Assembly: GCA_030867875.1 (NCBI GenBank)
Contig: JAOWCC010001589.1
Location: 80,747,537 to 80,811,536, forward strand
Direction of reading: 5' to 3'
Length of the DNA: 64,000 nt
DNA from: Actinernus sp. WN-2022
Lineage: Eukaryota > Cnidaria > Anthozoa > Actiniaria > Actinernidae
Shown: positions 1 through 13,500 of the stretch, piece after piece
Layout: each line of letters starts with the position of its first letter
Position numbering within the stretch: position 1 is the first letter of the stretch
Position numbers and translations under genes: made by a program
Notes under the pieces: generated by a model
Databases searched by the model: none
The model's input: the letters and a program-made list of their open reading frames with translations, nothing else
What the model was told of the DNA's origin: nothing

Positions 1-49
1 GGGATCCCCTTTTTATACCGGAACTTCGGGTTTAGCCTGGTTTTCACTA

Positions 50-540
50 GCAACATAAGCTCAAACAACATACACAGTGTCGTATTTATCATTAGCAGTA
101 CTTGTTCTACTTACAGGACTGGTGTGAGATAAGAACAAACAACATACTCAGACGCAGTGCCGTATTTATCATTAGCAGTACTTGTTCTACTCACAGGTGT
201 GAGATAAGAACAAAGAACATACTCAGACGCAGTGCCGTATTTATCATTAGCAGTACTTGTTCTACTCACAGGTGTGAGATAAGAACAAACAACATACTCA
301 GACGCAGTGCCGTATTTATCATTAGCGGCACTTATTCTACTCACAGGCCGTATTTATCATTAGCAGTACTTGTTCTACTTACAGGTGTGAGATAAGAACA
401 AACAACATACTCAGACGCAGTGTCGTATTTATCATTAGTGGTATTTGTTCTACTTACAGGTGTTAGATAAGTACAAGTAACATACACAGACGCAGTGCCG
501 TATTTATCATTAGTGGTATTTGTTCTACTTACAGGTGTGA
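50..540. repeat. Minisatellite array A, 75-bp unit
   Basis: About six tandem copies of a 75-bp unit. Copies of GATAAGAACAAAC start at 128, 203 and 278, exactly 75 bp apart; later copies start at 391, 466 and 541. The step from 278 to 391 is 113 bp and holds an extra half unit. Each unit carries CGTATTTATCATTAGC and ends in TTCTACTCACAGG. ORFs of 77 and 97 codons cross the array on both strands, but they only translate the repeat and are not genes. The array lies in the last visible intron of FPGT. Confidence 0.95.
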
Positions 541-1044
541 GATAAGAACCGCCACTAATGATCGATGCATTTCTGCATCTGCATATGTTACTTATGCTTA
601 TGTCACTAGTGTGAGATAAGAACCGCCACTAATGATCGATGCATTTCTGCATCTGCATATGTTACTTATGCTTATGTCACTAGTGTGAGATAAGAACCGC
701 CACTAATGATCGATGCATTTCTGCATCTGCATGTTACTTATGCTTATGTTACTAGTGTGAGATAAGAACCGCCACTAATGATCGATGCATTTCTGCATCT
801 GCGTATGTTGCTTATGTCACTAGTGAGATAAGAACCGCCACTAATGATCGATGCATTTCTGCATCTGCATATGTTACTTATGCTTATGTCACTAGTGTGA
901 GATAAGAACCGCCACTAATGATCGATGCATTTCTGCATCTGCGTATGTTGCGTATGCTTATGTCACTAGTGTGAGATAAGAACCGCCACTAATGATCGGT
1001 GTATTTCTGCATCTGCGTATGTTACTTATGCTTATATCCCTAGT
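535..1044. repeat. Minisatellite array B, 74-bp unit
   Basis: About seven copies of a unit with GATAAG at 541, 615, 689, 761, 827, 901 and 975, giving steps of 74, 74, 72, 66, 74 and 74 bp. It follows array A without a gap and keeps the GTGTGAGATAAGAAC segment, but the rest of the unit differs. It includes CCGCCACTAATGAT, nearly the reverse complement of the ATCATTAGTGG block of array A. Copies differ by few substitutions, so the array is young or homogenised. Confidence 0.95.
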
Positions 1045-1524
1045 GTGTCTATTGTATTGTGGGTCCTTGTTTAAGTCTTCTCCCTCGATGCTTGATTGAA
1101 TGATACGCAATATTTTCCTTGAAGACGACGTCTCTACGCAGTTTGTGCGTCATTATTGCACCTATGCCTTGAGTTTAACCATCTCACATGTGCGCGAGGT
1201 TCGTCAGTTCGAATGAAATCGCCGAATAACTGTGTCCGGTCCGCATTGCGAATATAAAGGTACAACCCCTTGAACTGTTTTGAAAAAGAAACCACTTTAA
1301 CTCAAAGGATGCAATGTTGACTTAAACCTACAAAGTGTTATCTTCGTGGTGTGTAATTGTGGTTTGATTTTGTAAAAACTGGCTCCCAATGTCGGGCTCA
1401 AAACAGAGCTCACCTCGGATACTTATCTAGTGCTTCATGTTCAAAAAACATTTAAACTAAGGTAACTGAGACAAACTGTCCCGCAGCTAAACAAACTTCT
1501 TAACAAATCACTAACTACACCCAC
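1045..1524. other. Intron sequence with no recognised element
   Basis: The remainder of the FPGT intron between exon 4 and the last exon, which is outside the window. I see no coding signal, repeat or inverted repeat here. Confidence 0.6.
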
Positions 1525-4500
1525 CTGAATGATCCCTAAACAGCTGAACACTTCATCTAGCGGTCTGCCAAAGAAGCGTAACTTTCCCAGTTCTTCCACC
1601 GTCGATTTCGTCTTCATGTTATCATCAATACTATACCCAACCGTGACGAACAGACCCTGTGTGCCTTCTAATCCAACACAAACAGTCATCAAGAAGGTCC
1701 TGTCAGGAATGTGTGCATTCTCAGGAATTAAAACATTACTAACAATACAGCTGTCGCCAATACGAGTGTCGCTACCAACGTCGCAGTATTCAAGAACAGT
1801 CGCGGGGCCGATACTGCATGGCTGGGCGAGATGACAGTGAATAATCATGGTGTTCTCTGGTACGTCAGAAGGAGTAGCGTCTCCAGATCGAGAGACGAAC
1901 ACTTCGGCCATCTTTGATGCCTCGTACCTTGAATCAAATATTGATCATTAGTAAATCACTATCTATTCTGTAGTAAGTAGGAACAAACTGGTTTTTCAGA
2001 AGCAAAACAATGGCCGCCAATTTGTCAAAACAGAAACATAAATCATTGGTTCAGTTTTAAGATTGAATAACTATTGAGTTTCTACACTAAAACAATTAGA
2101 CTACGCGCTCTCAGTTTCTATCGCTTATTCTTCACTAATAAATTCTCTCCAATTCTCATTGATGAAGTTGTCGGCCGTGGATGCAAACTATCAGGAGTGA
2201 TCACGTGACGTGATAGTTGTCGTCCGCGGATGAAAACTATCAGGTGTTATAATATAGATACGATAGTACGCGCGCTCTGATTGGCTAAGAAGCCATGTTT
2301 TATCAGAGTATATAACATGGTTAGCCGTGTTATATAGTTTTCAACTGGCGGTTTCCTTTCATCGCGCGCGTAAATCTATATTATAAAACAGATAAAGAAG
2401 CCTTAAATCCATGTTTTATACTATCATAAAACACTCTGGTCATTTGAGAACACTCTAGAAATGTTGAAAGCACGCAACTTCGGCTTGTGCTTTAACATTT
2501 CTCTCATGTTCTCAAATGCCAATCGTGTTTTATGATAGTATAAAACATGGCTAAGGCTTCTTTATTTGTTAATTATAGTTCACCACAAAATTATGGCGCG
2601 CGCTCATTGGGTAAAAGCGATCACGTGACGTGATAGTTGTCGTCCGCGGATGCAAACTATCAGGCGTTATAGTTCACCACAAAATTATGGCGCGCGCTCA
2701 TTTGCTAAAAGCGATCATGTGATGTGATAGTTGTCGTCCGCGGAGGCAAACTATCAGGCGATAGTGCCCGCTGAGAGCAGAAGACAATTTTGCGATGAAC
2801 AATAACAACAAATAGTGTTTGTCTCGGAACTATCGGCTGATAGTTTCCCTTGGAAATTTGATGTTCTTAAAACTAGCATATAAGCCCTCGAACTGCGTTC
2901 TTCGTGCTCAGCGGGCAATATTATACAAATAGACTGTGTCCGTCGAGGAACTATCGGCTGATAGTTACCCGCGGAAATTTGCGTTCTCGGGCTTATATGC
3001 TAATTTTAAGAACATCAAATTTCCAAGGGAAACTATCAGCCGATAGTTCCGAGACAAACACAGTCCATTGTGGATATTTTCGACGATGTTGACGACAAAC
3101 TCTATGTATTTGATACATTATTCAACGATATTCTTGAACAACATGCACCTGTCAAAACTTTTAAAGTTCGCGGGAAACCTAACCCATGTGTTACTGACAA
3201 TATCCGTGGATTAATGAAGACAAGGGATAAATGGCATAAAGCAGCTAAGAAAACAAATGATCCCTTGGCATGGACGACATATAGGTTCTTCAGACAGGAG
3301 GTAAAACGTGAAATTCGAATTGCAGAAAGGGATTTTGTCGCTGAGCAGATACAGAAAAATCCAAACAACACCAACAGTATTTGGAAAACAATCCGTCACT
3401 GCATACCAAACAAGTCTAAATCACAGCGTATCTTTAGCAAAGACGATAAAACTGTTGCTGACGAATTCAATAAGTTTTTCGTTTCTGTCGGTCAAACTAC
3501 CATCGAGAATATCAAATCGCTGGCCAATGAATACAATATTGTGACAGGAAGCAGCGATAACTTCATCCCAAGAGAATACCAAACATGCGAACAATTCTCA
3601 CTGAGCCCCATTGTTTGTAAACACGTCGAGGATATAATATTATCTATGCCCTCTAACAAAGCTCCAGGGATTGATAAGATTCCGAACCGTGTAATTAAGG
3701 ACTGCCTTGGCCCTATTCTCCCAGTTTTTACTTCCATTGCAAACACTTCAATAGCCACCAACACCTTCCCTGCACAATGGAAACTAGCTGAAATTACTCC
3801 AATACCTAAAGATGTAGACTATGAACAAGCGAATAAAAATAGACCGATTTCGCTCCTACCAATATTATCGAAAGTCTGTGAAAGGATCGTCCACAATCAA
3901 TTTACATCATATCTCATATCAAAGGGAAGGCTGTCAAATAACCAAAGTGGAAACAAGAAATTTCACTCTACAGAAACTTCTGTCATTGAAACAACAGACA
4001 AGATTCTCCAGGCCATTGACAACAAACTAACTGCTCTGGTTCTTTTAGACATGAGTAAGGCTTTCGACAGCGTCGACCACAAACTGATGATCTCTAAACT
4101 ACAAGATGTAGGGGCTTCACCTTCATGCACAGACTGGTTTCGTAGCTACTTGAGTGACAGGCGACAAGTTGTCCGAATTAACTCAGCCCTATCTGAGCCT
4201 CTTACTATGGTCAGCGGCGTGCCTCAAGGGAGCATACTGGCACCACTCCTATTCAGTATATATACGAATGATCTCACCTCTGTACCACAGAAATGTATTG
4301 CAACGAGTTATGTGGACGACACCAAACTACTTATATCATTCAATCTGAGAGAGAGGACATCTACAATAACTGATATAGAAGATTTATTTAACGTCAGCAA
4401 GTGGTGCTGTCAGAACCGCTTATTATTAAACCCAGATAAAACTAAACTCTTAGTATTTGGTAGTAAACAGAAGATAGCTGAACTAGAATATTTTAAGATT

Positions 4501-7500
4501 TCATTGCTAGGAAAGGAGCTGTTACCAGTATCCAGTGCCAAAGACTTGGGCGTGATCTTAGACACGAACTTAATCTACGATGAACACATTACTAAGACGT
4601 TTCTTCATGCTTTTCTCGACTAGCACAAATAAACCGTGTTAAACACGCGTTTAATAAGAACACTTTAATTACTGTTATTAATACATTAGTATTTAGTAAG
4701 TTGCTTTACTGCTCGAATGTATGGGCAAATACATCTAATAGAAACATACGTAAGCTACAATCATGTCAAAACTATGCCTGTCGTATTGTTAGCGGGGCCA
4801 AAAAGTATAACCATATTACACCTATACTAAAAGAGCTAAATTAGCTCCCAGTAGATAAGCTAGTGTATTTTAGAAGTGCCACTCTGGCATTCAAATGTAT
4901 GACTGATTCCGCACCAGGTTATTTAATATCTAAATTCACGAAGCGCTTCAATATTAGTGGTCGTGAAACTCGAAACTCGCAATTATTACAAATCCCCTTA
5001 TTCAAATCTGCGAGTGGTCAGAGAAGTTTTTATTACAGAACAGTAAAAATATGTAACTCACTAGATAATGAACTGAAATTAAGTAAAGACGTTTCAAGTT
5101 TCAAGCGAAAGCTGAAGAGCAAATTATATCAAACTCAAAATAGGTTAAATTAATAGATGTAATTCAAATTATCATGTACACTGTAGTTGTATTGTATTTG
5201 TATTTTGTCTTTGAAAAGCCTTTTTAAGGAAAGATAAATAAAGTATGAAGTATGAAGTATGAAGTATGAAGTATTTGTCGTTATTGTTCATCACAAAATT
5301 GTCTTCCGCTCTCAGCGGGCACTATTATACAAATAGACTGTGTCCGTCGAGGAACTATCGACTGATAGTTGCCCGCGGAAATTTGATGTTCTTAAAACAA
5401 ATATAAGCCCGAGAACGCAGTGCGAGGGTTTATATGCTAGTTTTAAGAACATCAAATTTCCAAGGGAAACTATCAGCCGATAGTTCCGAGACAAACACAG
5501 TCTATTTGTCGTTATTGTTCATCACAAAATTGTCTTCCGCTCTCAGCGAGCACTATTATACAAATAGACTGTGTCCGTCGAGGAACTATCGGCTGATAGT
5601 TGCCCGCGGAAATTTGATGTTCTTAAAACAAATATAAGCCCGAGAACGCAGTGCGAGGGTTTATATGCTAGTTTTAAGAACATTAAATTTCCAAGGGAAA
5701 CTATCAGCCGATAGGTCCGAGACAGACACAGGCTATTTGCGTTATTGTTCAACACAAAATTGTCTTTCGTGCTCAGCGGGCACTATCGCCTGATAGTTTG
5801 CCTCCGCGGACGATAACTATCACGTCACGTGATCGCTTTTGAGCAATGAGCGCGCGCCAAAATTTTGTGGTGAACTATAACGCCTGATAGTTTGCATCCG
5901 CGGACGGCGACTATCACGTCACGTGATCGCTTTTGACCAATGAGCGCGCGCCAAAATTTTGTGATGAACTATAATGCCAACCTCGTTCCCAGGGGTCTTT
6001 ACGCACCTAATCAAAGATGGCGGCGAAAGTACCCCTGGTACAGGCTGGTCATGTGACCCAAAAATATGCCCAATATGTGGGCATATTTTGAGGAGCATCC
6101 GCCATTTTGGATTCATCATCGCTGAAGAACGGTTTGCGGTTGAAGTGTGATCCCAATGAATTCCAACCGTACATTATTCTACTTGTACCCAGTTGCGAAG
6201 TGAGTATAATAAAAGGCAAAAACGCCAAGTTCTGATGAATTTGTAGTTGTTTTCAACGAATTTTGAACGCGCAATGCGAAAGACGACATCACCAGTTTAT
6301 TTTTCAAATCAAAAATGCACGCACTATTTGAAATTCTCCAATCAGCGCGCGCGAAACGTCTAGCCAATCAGTGGCCGAATCCAACCAGCCTGTACCAGGG
6401 GTACTTTCGACGCCATCTTTGATTAGGCGCGTAAAGACCCCTGGGAACGAGGTTGCTATAATGCCTGATAGTTTGCCTCCGCGGACGACAACTATCACGT
6501 CACGTGATCGCTTTTAGCCAATGAGCGCGCGCCCAAATTTTGTGGTGAACTATAACGCCCGATAGTTTTCCTCCGCGGACGACAACTATCACGTCATGTG
6601 ATCGCTTTTGACCAATGAGTGCGTGCCAAAATTTTGTGGTCAAATATAATATACAAATAGACTGTGTCCGTCGAGGAACTATCGGCTGATAGTTGCCCGC
6701 GGAAATTTGATGTTCTTAAAACAAATATAAGCCCGAGAACGCAGTGCGAGGGTTTATATGCTAGTTTTAAGAACATCAAATTTCCAAGGGAAACTATCAG
6801 CCGATAGGTCCGAGACAGACACAGTCTATTTGCGTTATTGTTCAACACAAAATTGTCTTTCGTGCTCAGCGGGCACTATCGCCTGATAGTTTGCCTCCGC
6901 GGACGATAACTATCACGTCACGTGATCGCTTTTGAGCAATGAGCGCGCGCCAAAATTTTGTGGTGAACTATAACGCCTGATAGTTTGCATCCGCGGACGG
7001 CGACTATCACGTCACGTGATCGCTTTTGACCAATGAGCGCGCGCCAAAATTTTGTGATGAACTATAATGCCAACCTCGTTCCCAGGGGTCTTTACGCACC
7101 TAATCAAAGATGGCGGCGAAAGTACCCCTGGTACAGGCTGGTCATGTGACCCAAAAATATGCCCAATATGTGGGCATATTTTGAGGAGCATCCGCCATTT
7201 TGGATTCATCATCGCTGAAGAACGGTTTGCGGTTGAAGTGTGATCCCAATGAATTCCAACCGTACATTATTCTACTTGTACCCAGTTGCGAAGTGAGTAT
7301 AATAAAAGGCAAAAACGCCAAGTTCTGATGAATTTGTAGTTGTTTTCAACGAATTTTGAACGCGCAATGCGAAAGACGACATCACCAGTTTATTTTTCAA
7401 ATCAAAAATGCACGCACTATTTGAAATTCTCCAATCAGCGCGCGCGAAACGTCTAGCCAATCAGTGGCCGAATCCAACCAGCCTGTACCAGGGGTACTTT

Positions 7501-10500
7501 CGACGCCATCTTTGATTAGGCGCGTAAAGACCCCTGGGAACGAGGTTGCTATAATGCCTGATAGTTTGCCTCCGCGGACGACAACTATCACGTCACGTGA
7601 TCGCTTTTAGCCAATGAGCGCGCGCCCAAATTTTGTGGTGAACTATAACGCCCGATAGTTTTCCTCCGCGGACGACAACTATCACGTCATGTGATCGCTT
7701 TTGACCAATGAGTGCGTGCCAAAATTTTGTGGTCAAATATAATATACAAATAGACTGTGTCCGTCGAGGAACTATCGGCTGATAGTTGCCCGCGGAAATT
7801 TGATGTTCTTAAAACAAATATAAGCCCGAGAACGCAGTGCGAGGGTTTATATGCTAGTTTTAAGAACATCAAATTTCCAAGGGAAACTATCAGCCGATAG
7901 GTCCGAGACAGACACAGTCTATTTGCGTTATTGTTCAACACAAAATTGTCTTTCGTGCTCAGCGGGCACTATCGCCTGATAGTTTGCCTCCGCGGACGAT
8001 AACTATCACGTCACGTGATCACTCTTGGCCAATGAGCGTGCGCCAAAATTTTGTGGTGAACTCCCTTGGAAATTTGATATTCTTAAAACTAGCATATAAG
8101 GCCTTGAACTTCGTTCTCGGGCTTATATTTGTTTTAAGAACATCGAATTTCCACGGGCAACTATCAGCCGATAGTTCCTTGACGGACACAGTCTATTTGT
8201 ATAATAGTGGCCGCTGAAAGCGAAGACAATTTTGTGATGAACAATAACGACAAATAGTGTGTTTGTCTCGGAACTATCGGCTGATAGTTGATGTTCTTAA
8301 AACTAGCATATAAGCCGGGCATATAAGCCCTCGAACTTCGTTCTCTCGATTCGTTCTCGGGCTTATATTTGTTTTAAGAACATTAAATTTCCGCGGGCAA
8401 CTATCAGCCGATAGTTCAGTCCTCGATAAACACACTCTATTTGTATAATAAAGCGTGTCTGTTGATTGACTATCGGCCCATAGATGGCCGCAAAAAGATG
8501 ATGTCCTTAAAACGAAATATTAGCCCGAGAACGAAGGTCAAGGGCTTATAGGCTAGTTAAGAACGTCAAATTTCCAAAGAAATGACCATATTCTCGGGCT
8601 ATTACAGTATCAATTTTCCACAGGCCACTATCAGACGACAGTCGCTAGAGTGTCCTTCGACAGAGGAACGCTCTATTTTCATAATGGAAACTACGAGCTC
8701 GTAGTCTAATAGGCCTTTTGAAGCTACCAGTCAGATGCTGACACATCGCTTCAATAATCAATGAATTGCGCTTGTGATCCCACGGGAAAGGCTTTACTGG
8801 ATGGCAAACAACCTTCAAAACGCTGTATTTGAAAAATCGACAATCGATTGGAAGTGGAAGATGACATTTACAAACAGGTTTTGATAACACTACCGATCTC
8901 GTACAAGTGCCTTTAGTGCAGGAAGTCAGATTGTGTTGCCATTCAGTACAACCACGTGATTGCCTGACTGCATACACACCGCGGCAAAACGTTACGCGCA
9001 TGCGTATTTGCTATTTCTTGTCGGCCGCCCCCAGTTTCCCGCGAAAACTGAAATGAAACAACAGGCACATGCCGTGATTTTAAAATTTCTGCTTAAAAGC
9101 ATCCATTTGTGAACTGTTTTGTCAAAAAATAAGAAAACTACTTAAAAGCTAAGCCTAAGACTTTAACAGGTTGAAGTTTTCTTAATTTGTAATTCACTGT
9201 GAGTTTACTAAGTTATAAAATTATTTACTAAAAATGTTGAAACCCTCGGTAATTAGTATTTGATAGCAGAGCCTTCCGTTCTTTTGGCCAGCGGAGCATA
9301 CCGTTTTGCCGCGGTGTGGACTGCATAAGGCCCGTTGTTATGTAGAGAAGGTATAGTATATACTTTGCACGCACGCTGCACGCACGCTGCGGTGCGGGGG
9401 AGCTCCAGTAATATTCACGAATAATTTTCACCACATGCAAAGCACGAACATCGATAAAAAATATTACGATTCCCATCAGGGTTTTGCTGTGTTAGAAACT
9501 TCGAAAACGTTTGAGAAAACGTTTATGTCAAAATGCTAATTTTCTTGGATATTTTATATCATAACATCCTTAGAATTTTTACATGTAGTAAAATGTACCT
9601 TAAGAATAAATGCTAACTTACTTGAACACAGGGTTGATGCAGAAATGATGGATATACTCTGCAGTTGTTCCAAAATGGTAAAACCTTGACTGGTTTAGCA
9701 CTATCACATTTAACTGTGTCCCCTTCAGATAATCAAAAATCATCTCTCTTGTCCTGACAAGTGACTGCATGACCTTGGACACGTTTGCAACATTCCTTGT
9801 GTAATCCGAAGTTGCATTTGGGCCAAGTGCTTGCAGAAAGTCGCCAAATGCACAAATTTCACAATCCAGTGTTATTTTGTCAAGGAGTTGATGAAGCTTT
9901 TGAGCAGTTGTCATATCAATAAAGAAAATACTATCCGTGTAGACATGCTCTTCGTCTTCATGGATAAAAACAACATTGTGATCTCTCATGACTTGTATTG
10001 GCTGTTTGTGAAGAAATTTGGAGCATGTTGCTTGGGCCATTACAACTTCATTCTGCAAATGTTGATTAGTATTTAATTAATATGTAATGCTTGATGAAGA
10101 CTTATTTAGTTATACAAGATCACAAACACTGACATCCAAGTATAGATCATTTCTTATTTGTCTTATAGAGGGATATAAAATTTTAACACTTTGTCTTGAA
10201 CAGGGTATGGAAATTTGATTTTTTTTGTGTCAAACAGGGTAAGAGTTTCATAGCCGCAGCGGCACTCCCCTACCCAACTTTGGGTACAGTACCCCTCCCC
10301 CCCCCCCCCCCACGGCTTGAAGGTGGTCACAAATATTGTGTGTGTAATAAATAGGGATGATGGCAAACTCTGCAAAGATCGAAGTGAGCTGTTTTGAATT
10401 GAATGTTAAAGTATACAATTAATGCAATTCAGTATGATTACGATTAGGAGCTGGTAACTAGTAAAAATTGGTAATGAGGGCTTTAATTAACAAGGCAGTA

Positions 10501-13500
10501 CCTATTATAGAGCCAGTATTTTTAATTAACCTGCTGCATTCTTCATGTTCATGTTACCACCTCATTTCAGTGGCTTAATTATTGCCTTGTTCAAAACCTA
10601 CTGAGAACAATGTAACAATAATTGCAGGTGGTAGGCTAGCTACTGGCAGCTGACAAAAAAAAATATTTAGCAAGTTAAATAAGTATTTATCTTACTATAT
10701 TTTTAGGTGGTCCATCAAGAACAAACACCCCATGAGTCGTACCAATCTCTATGGGTGAAGGATGTGCCAGTGCAGTGAAGCCAGGACTGGTGAAGCAGCA
10801 TGGGGTATTGCCAGTGTCGAATAGCTCAAATGTGTCTGGACAGACCAGCAAAATTCCTGGTTATCATATTTACTGGGAACTCTATGAACATGGCCATTAA
10901 CATTTCCAGCATTTGGTATGGGGGGTCACCTGAACAGATACAAAAAATCAGGATCCGGTTGTTCAAAGGGTAGATAATGCCATCCACTGAAATCCTTATC
11001 TAGTGGATAACTGTTAACCAAACTAGCTTATTTTACCCACAGACAACAGGATTTATCCAGTGGATAGCATTATCCACCCTTTGAACAACCAGACCCTGGT
11101 CGTCAATAACAGCAATAATCAGCAAAACATTTTGAGTAAAATAAAATTCAATAGCTAACCTTATTTAAAGCTTGATTGGTACTAGGTTATTTTATGTAGC
11201 CTACAACACAAGTCATATGTATATTACACTATTATTATTATTATTTGTCCTCTTTATTATTTTATTCATAATTTATTGGTCATATTGGTCATATTGGTAA
11301 TTTATTGGTCGTATGACTCACTCTCCTGATGAGTGAGTCATACGACTCACGAAACAGGCTTGTCGAGATGTACACGTAGTTGAGTTTTTTATCCTACCCT
11401 TATATATAAATAGCATAAATAGGTTCCAAGTGATTCACGTCTGGTGGGTTTTGGCCCACAATTGCACTTCCACACCCACTCATCCATCAAGGCTGTTAAC
11501 AACCCTAATTCCTGTCAACAACCTGCACTTCAAATGAAATTACCCAAATTTGATATGATGCTTGCATGCCACCAAAATTGCTTTTCAGAGTATACTAAAA
11601 CCCAAAATTTTCCAGGATTGGGAGGGATTTCATACCAAATCAAGCCTCAAACCACAGGCTTCCCAGACTCGACGTATAGTTTCCCGCTTATTAGTCTGTT
11701 GGGTTACCTGTGGTTTATCGATTAGTTTCATAACGATCTCAGAAGAGTTTATATAATTGCTTCGTGTGAATTCTCTTTTCCGATTCCTACGAAATGAATC
11801 TTTAATAATAAAAGATTGATACTTAATGAAGTTGTGTGAGTGTTTTTTTTTGGCGATTTGGGGCCTTCTAAAGCAATTTATTAGGATTCGAAACTTTGAC
11901 CGTTGGCCACGGCTCTAAAAAAATCAACAAGGTAGGCAACTTGACCTTGCCAAAGCACAGACTTACCTCAAAGATCACCCAAAAATCGGCACTTTTCTTC
12001 CTCGCTCGCTATTCAGCTTTTGGCACAGGTGGGAATAGTTATCAAGCAACATCTGACCAGAGATTTAGGAAAATCAATCAAATTTATCATCGCCAAACGG
12101 CCTCCTCAAGACCCAAAAAGTGCGACCTTCCAATTATCTGTAAGAACCAGACCGATCAAAGCGGTCAAAAATTTTCCCGGCCCTACCCAAAACGATGCAA
12201 GTCGCCTTTCTTCATGGGGGGACCCCCAGGCGTGAAATTATACGACTTTGGCGGTTACAGACTAATTTTGAATTTGGAACTCGCCAATCAGAGCATTCAG
12301 AGGACCAAGACAGTGGGCTGGGGTCTTCACTGAGTGTTATGATGGTTCCACGTGAGAAATTTTCGCGAGTTCCAAATTCAAAATTAGTCTGTAACCGCCA
12401 GTTTCGTTAAAAGCCTAGTAATGGTCTTTCTGATTGGCGATATATTTGTTTCCGTTCCTCGAGCGGAAGTATAATTTCATGCTTGAGGGTCCCCCATGAA
12501 AAAGGCGATTTGCATAGTTTTGGGTAGGGTCGGGAAAATTTTCGACCGCTTTGGTCGGTCTGGACTTCTTACAGATCATTGGAAGGTCGCGCTTTTTGGG
12601 TCTTGAGGAGGCCGTTTGGCGATGATAAATTTGATGGATTTTCCTAAATCTCTGGTCAGATGTTGCTTGATAACTATTCCCTCCTGTGCCGAAAGCTGAA
12701 TAGCGAGCGAGGAAGAAAAGTGCTGATTTTTGGGTGATCTTTGAGGTAAGTCTGTGCTTTGGCGAGGTTGATTTGCCTACCTTGTTGATTTTTTTAGAGC
12801 CACGGCCAACGGTCAAAATTTCGAATCCTAATAAATTGCTTTAGAAGGCCCCAAATCGCCAAAAAACCACTCACACAACTTCATTTAAGTATCAATCTTT
12901 TATTATTGAAGATTCATTTCGTAGGAATCGGAAAAGAGAATTCACACGAAGCAATTATATAAACTCTTCTGAGATCGTTATGAAACTAATCGATAAACCA
13001 CAGGTAACCCAACAGACTAATAAGCGGGAAACTATACGTCGAGTCTGGGAATTGTGCTCAAACCAGTAGGCATTTGCCACTGAGCTAATACTGGTCAGCA
13101 GTCCTTTACAAATTGTTAAACAAATTTTGTAATTGAATAGTGTGTAATGAATTCATTGCTTCATCCTGGCATGGTTATTATTTTATAGCCATAGATCGCT
13201 AGCTCGCTTCATCTTATTGTAATCAATTTAAATACATAAATATAATATGCCACCATGTAGTGTGGGATGGGAATTAGGGGGGGGGGAGGGGGGGGGATAA
13301 TGACATTTTGAAATCAACCCATACATTAAATGAATTAATGCACTTGTATGAGATCCCGGGAGGGGGACTTTAAATAAATAATTCTAAATCCCTAAAAGTT
13401 GCACAACTACCTCATGCGAACAGGCGCGACCCCACATGAGGTACAATTAATATAATTTTTACCCCTAAAAGGAGCACCGAGCACCCCCTCAGTTCAATAT

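Larger units (their letters stand above)
5557..8010. repeat. Tandem duplication, period 1,093 bp, about 2.2 copies
   Basis: The same landmarks recur exactly 1,093 bp apart: CAAATAGACTGTGTCCGTCG at 5561, 6654 and 7747. Copies 1 and 2 are nearly identical; I saw only a few substitutions. The third copy runs to about 8010, then diverges. Each unit contains one family B hairpin, four family A blocks and one 478-bp MITE. Every ORF in the unit is duplicated with it and none looks like a gene. The block lies in FPGT intron 3. Confidence 0.95.

Noticed and set aside
102..395. ORFs of 97 and 77 codons across the first minisatellite
   Set aside because: They translate the repeat unit in both directions; length comes from a unit divisible by three.
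50..1044. Regular repeats resembling a CRISPR array
   Set aside because: Units are 74-75 bp with no unique spacers; plain minisatellites in a eukaryotic intron.
1441..1911. A separate short gene with its own ATG at 1911
   Set aside because: The frame opens at a phase-compatible acceptor (1927) and continues FPGT; residues match the FPGT C-terminal half, so it is an exon.
5312..8217. Families of 60-84 codon minus-strand ORFs containing YRLIVSLGNLMFLK
   Set aside because: They read through the hairpin repeats on either strand and duplicate with the 1,093-bp unit; no protein homology.
8645..9001. 118-codon ORF as a gene
   Set aside because: Lies in a dispersed repeat whose second copy (21700-21945) does not keep the frame.
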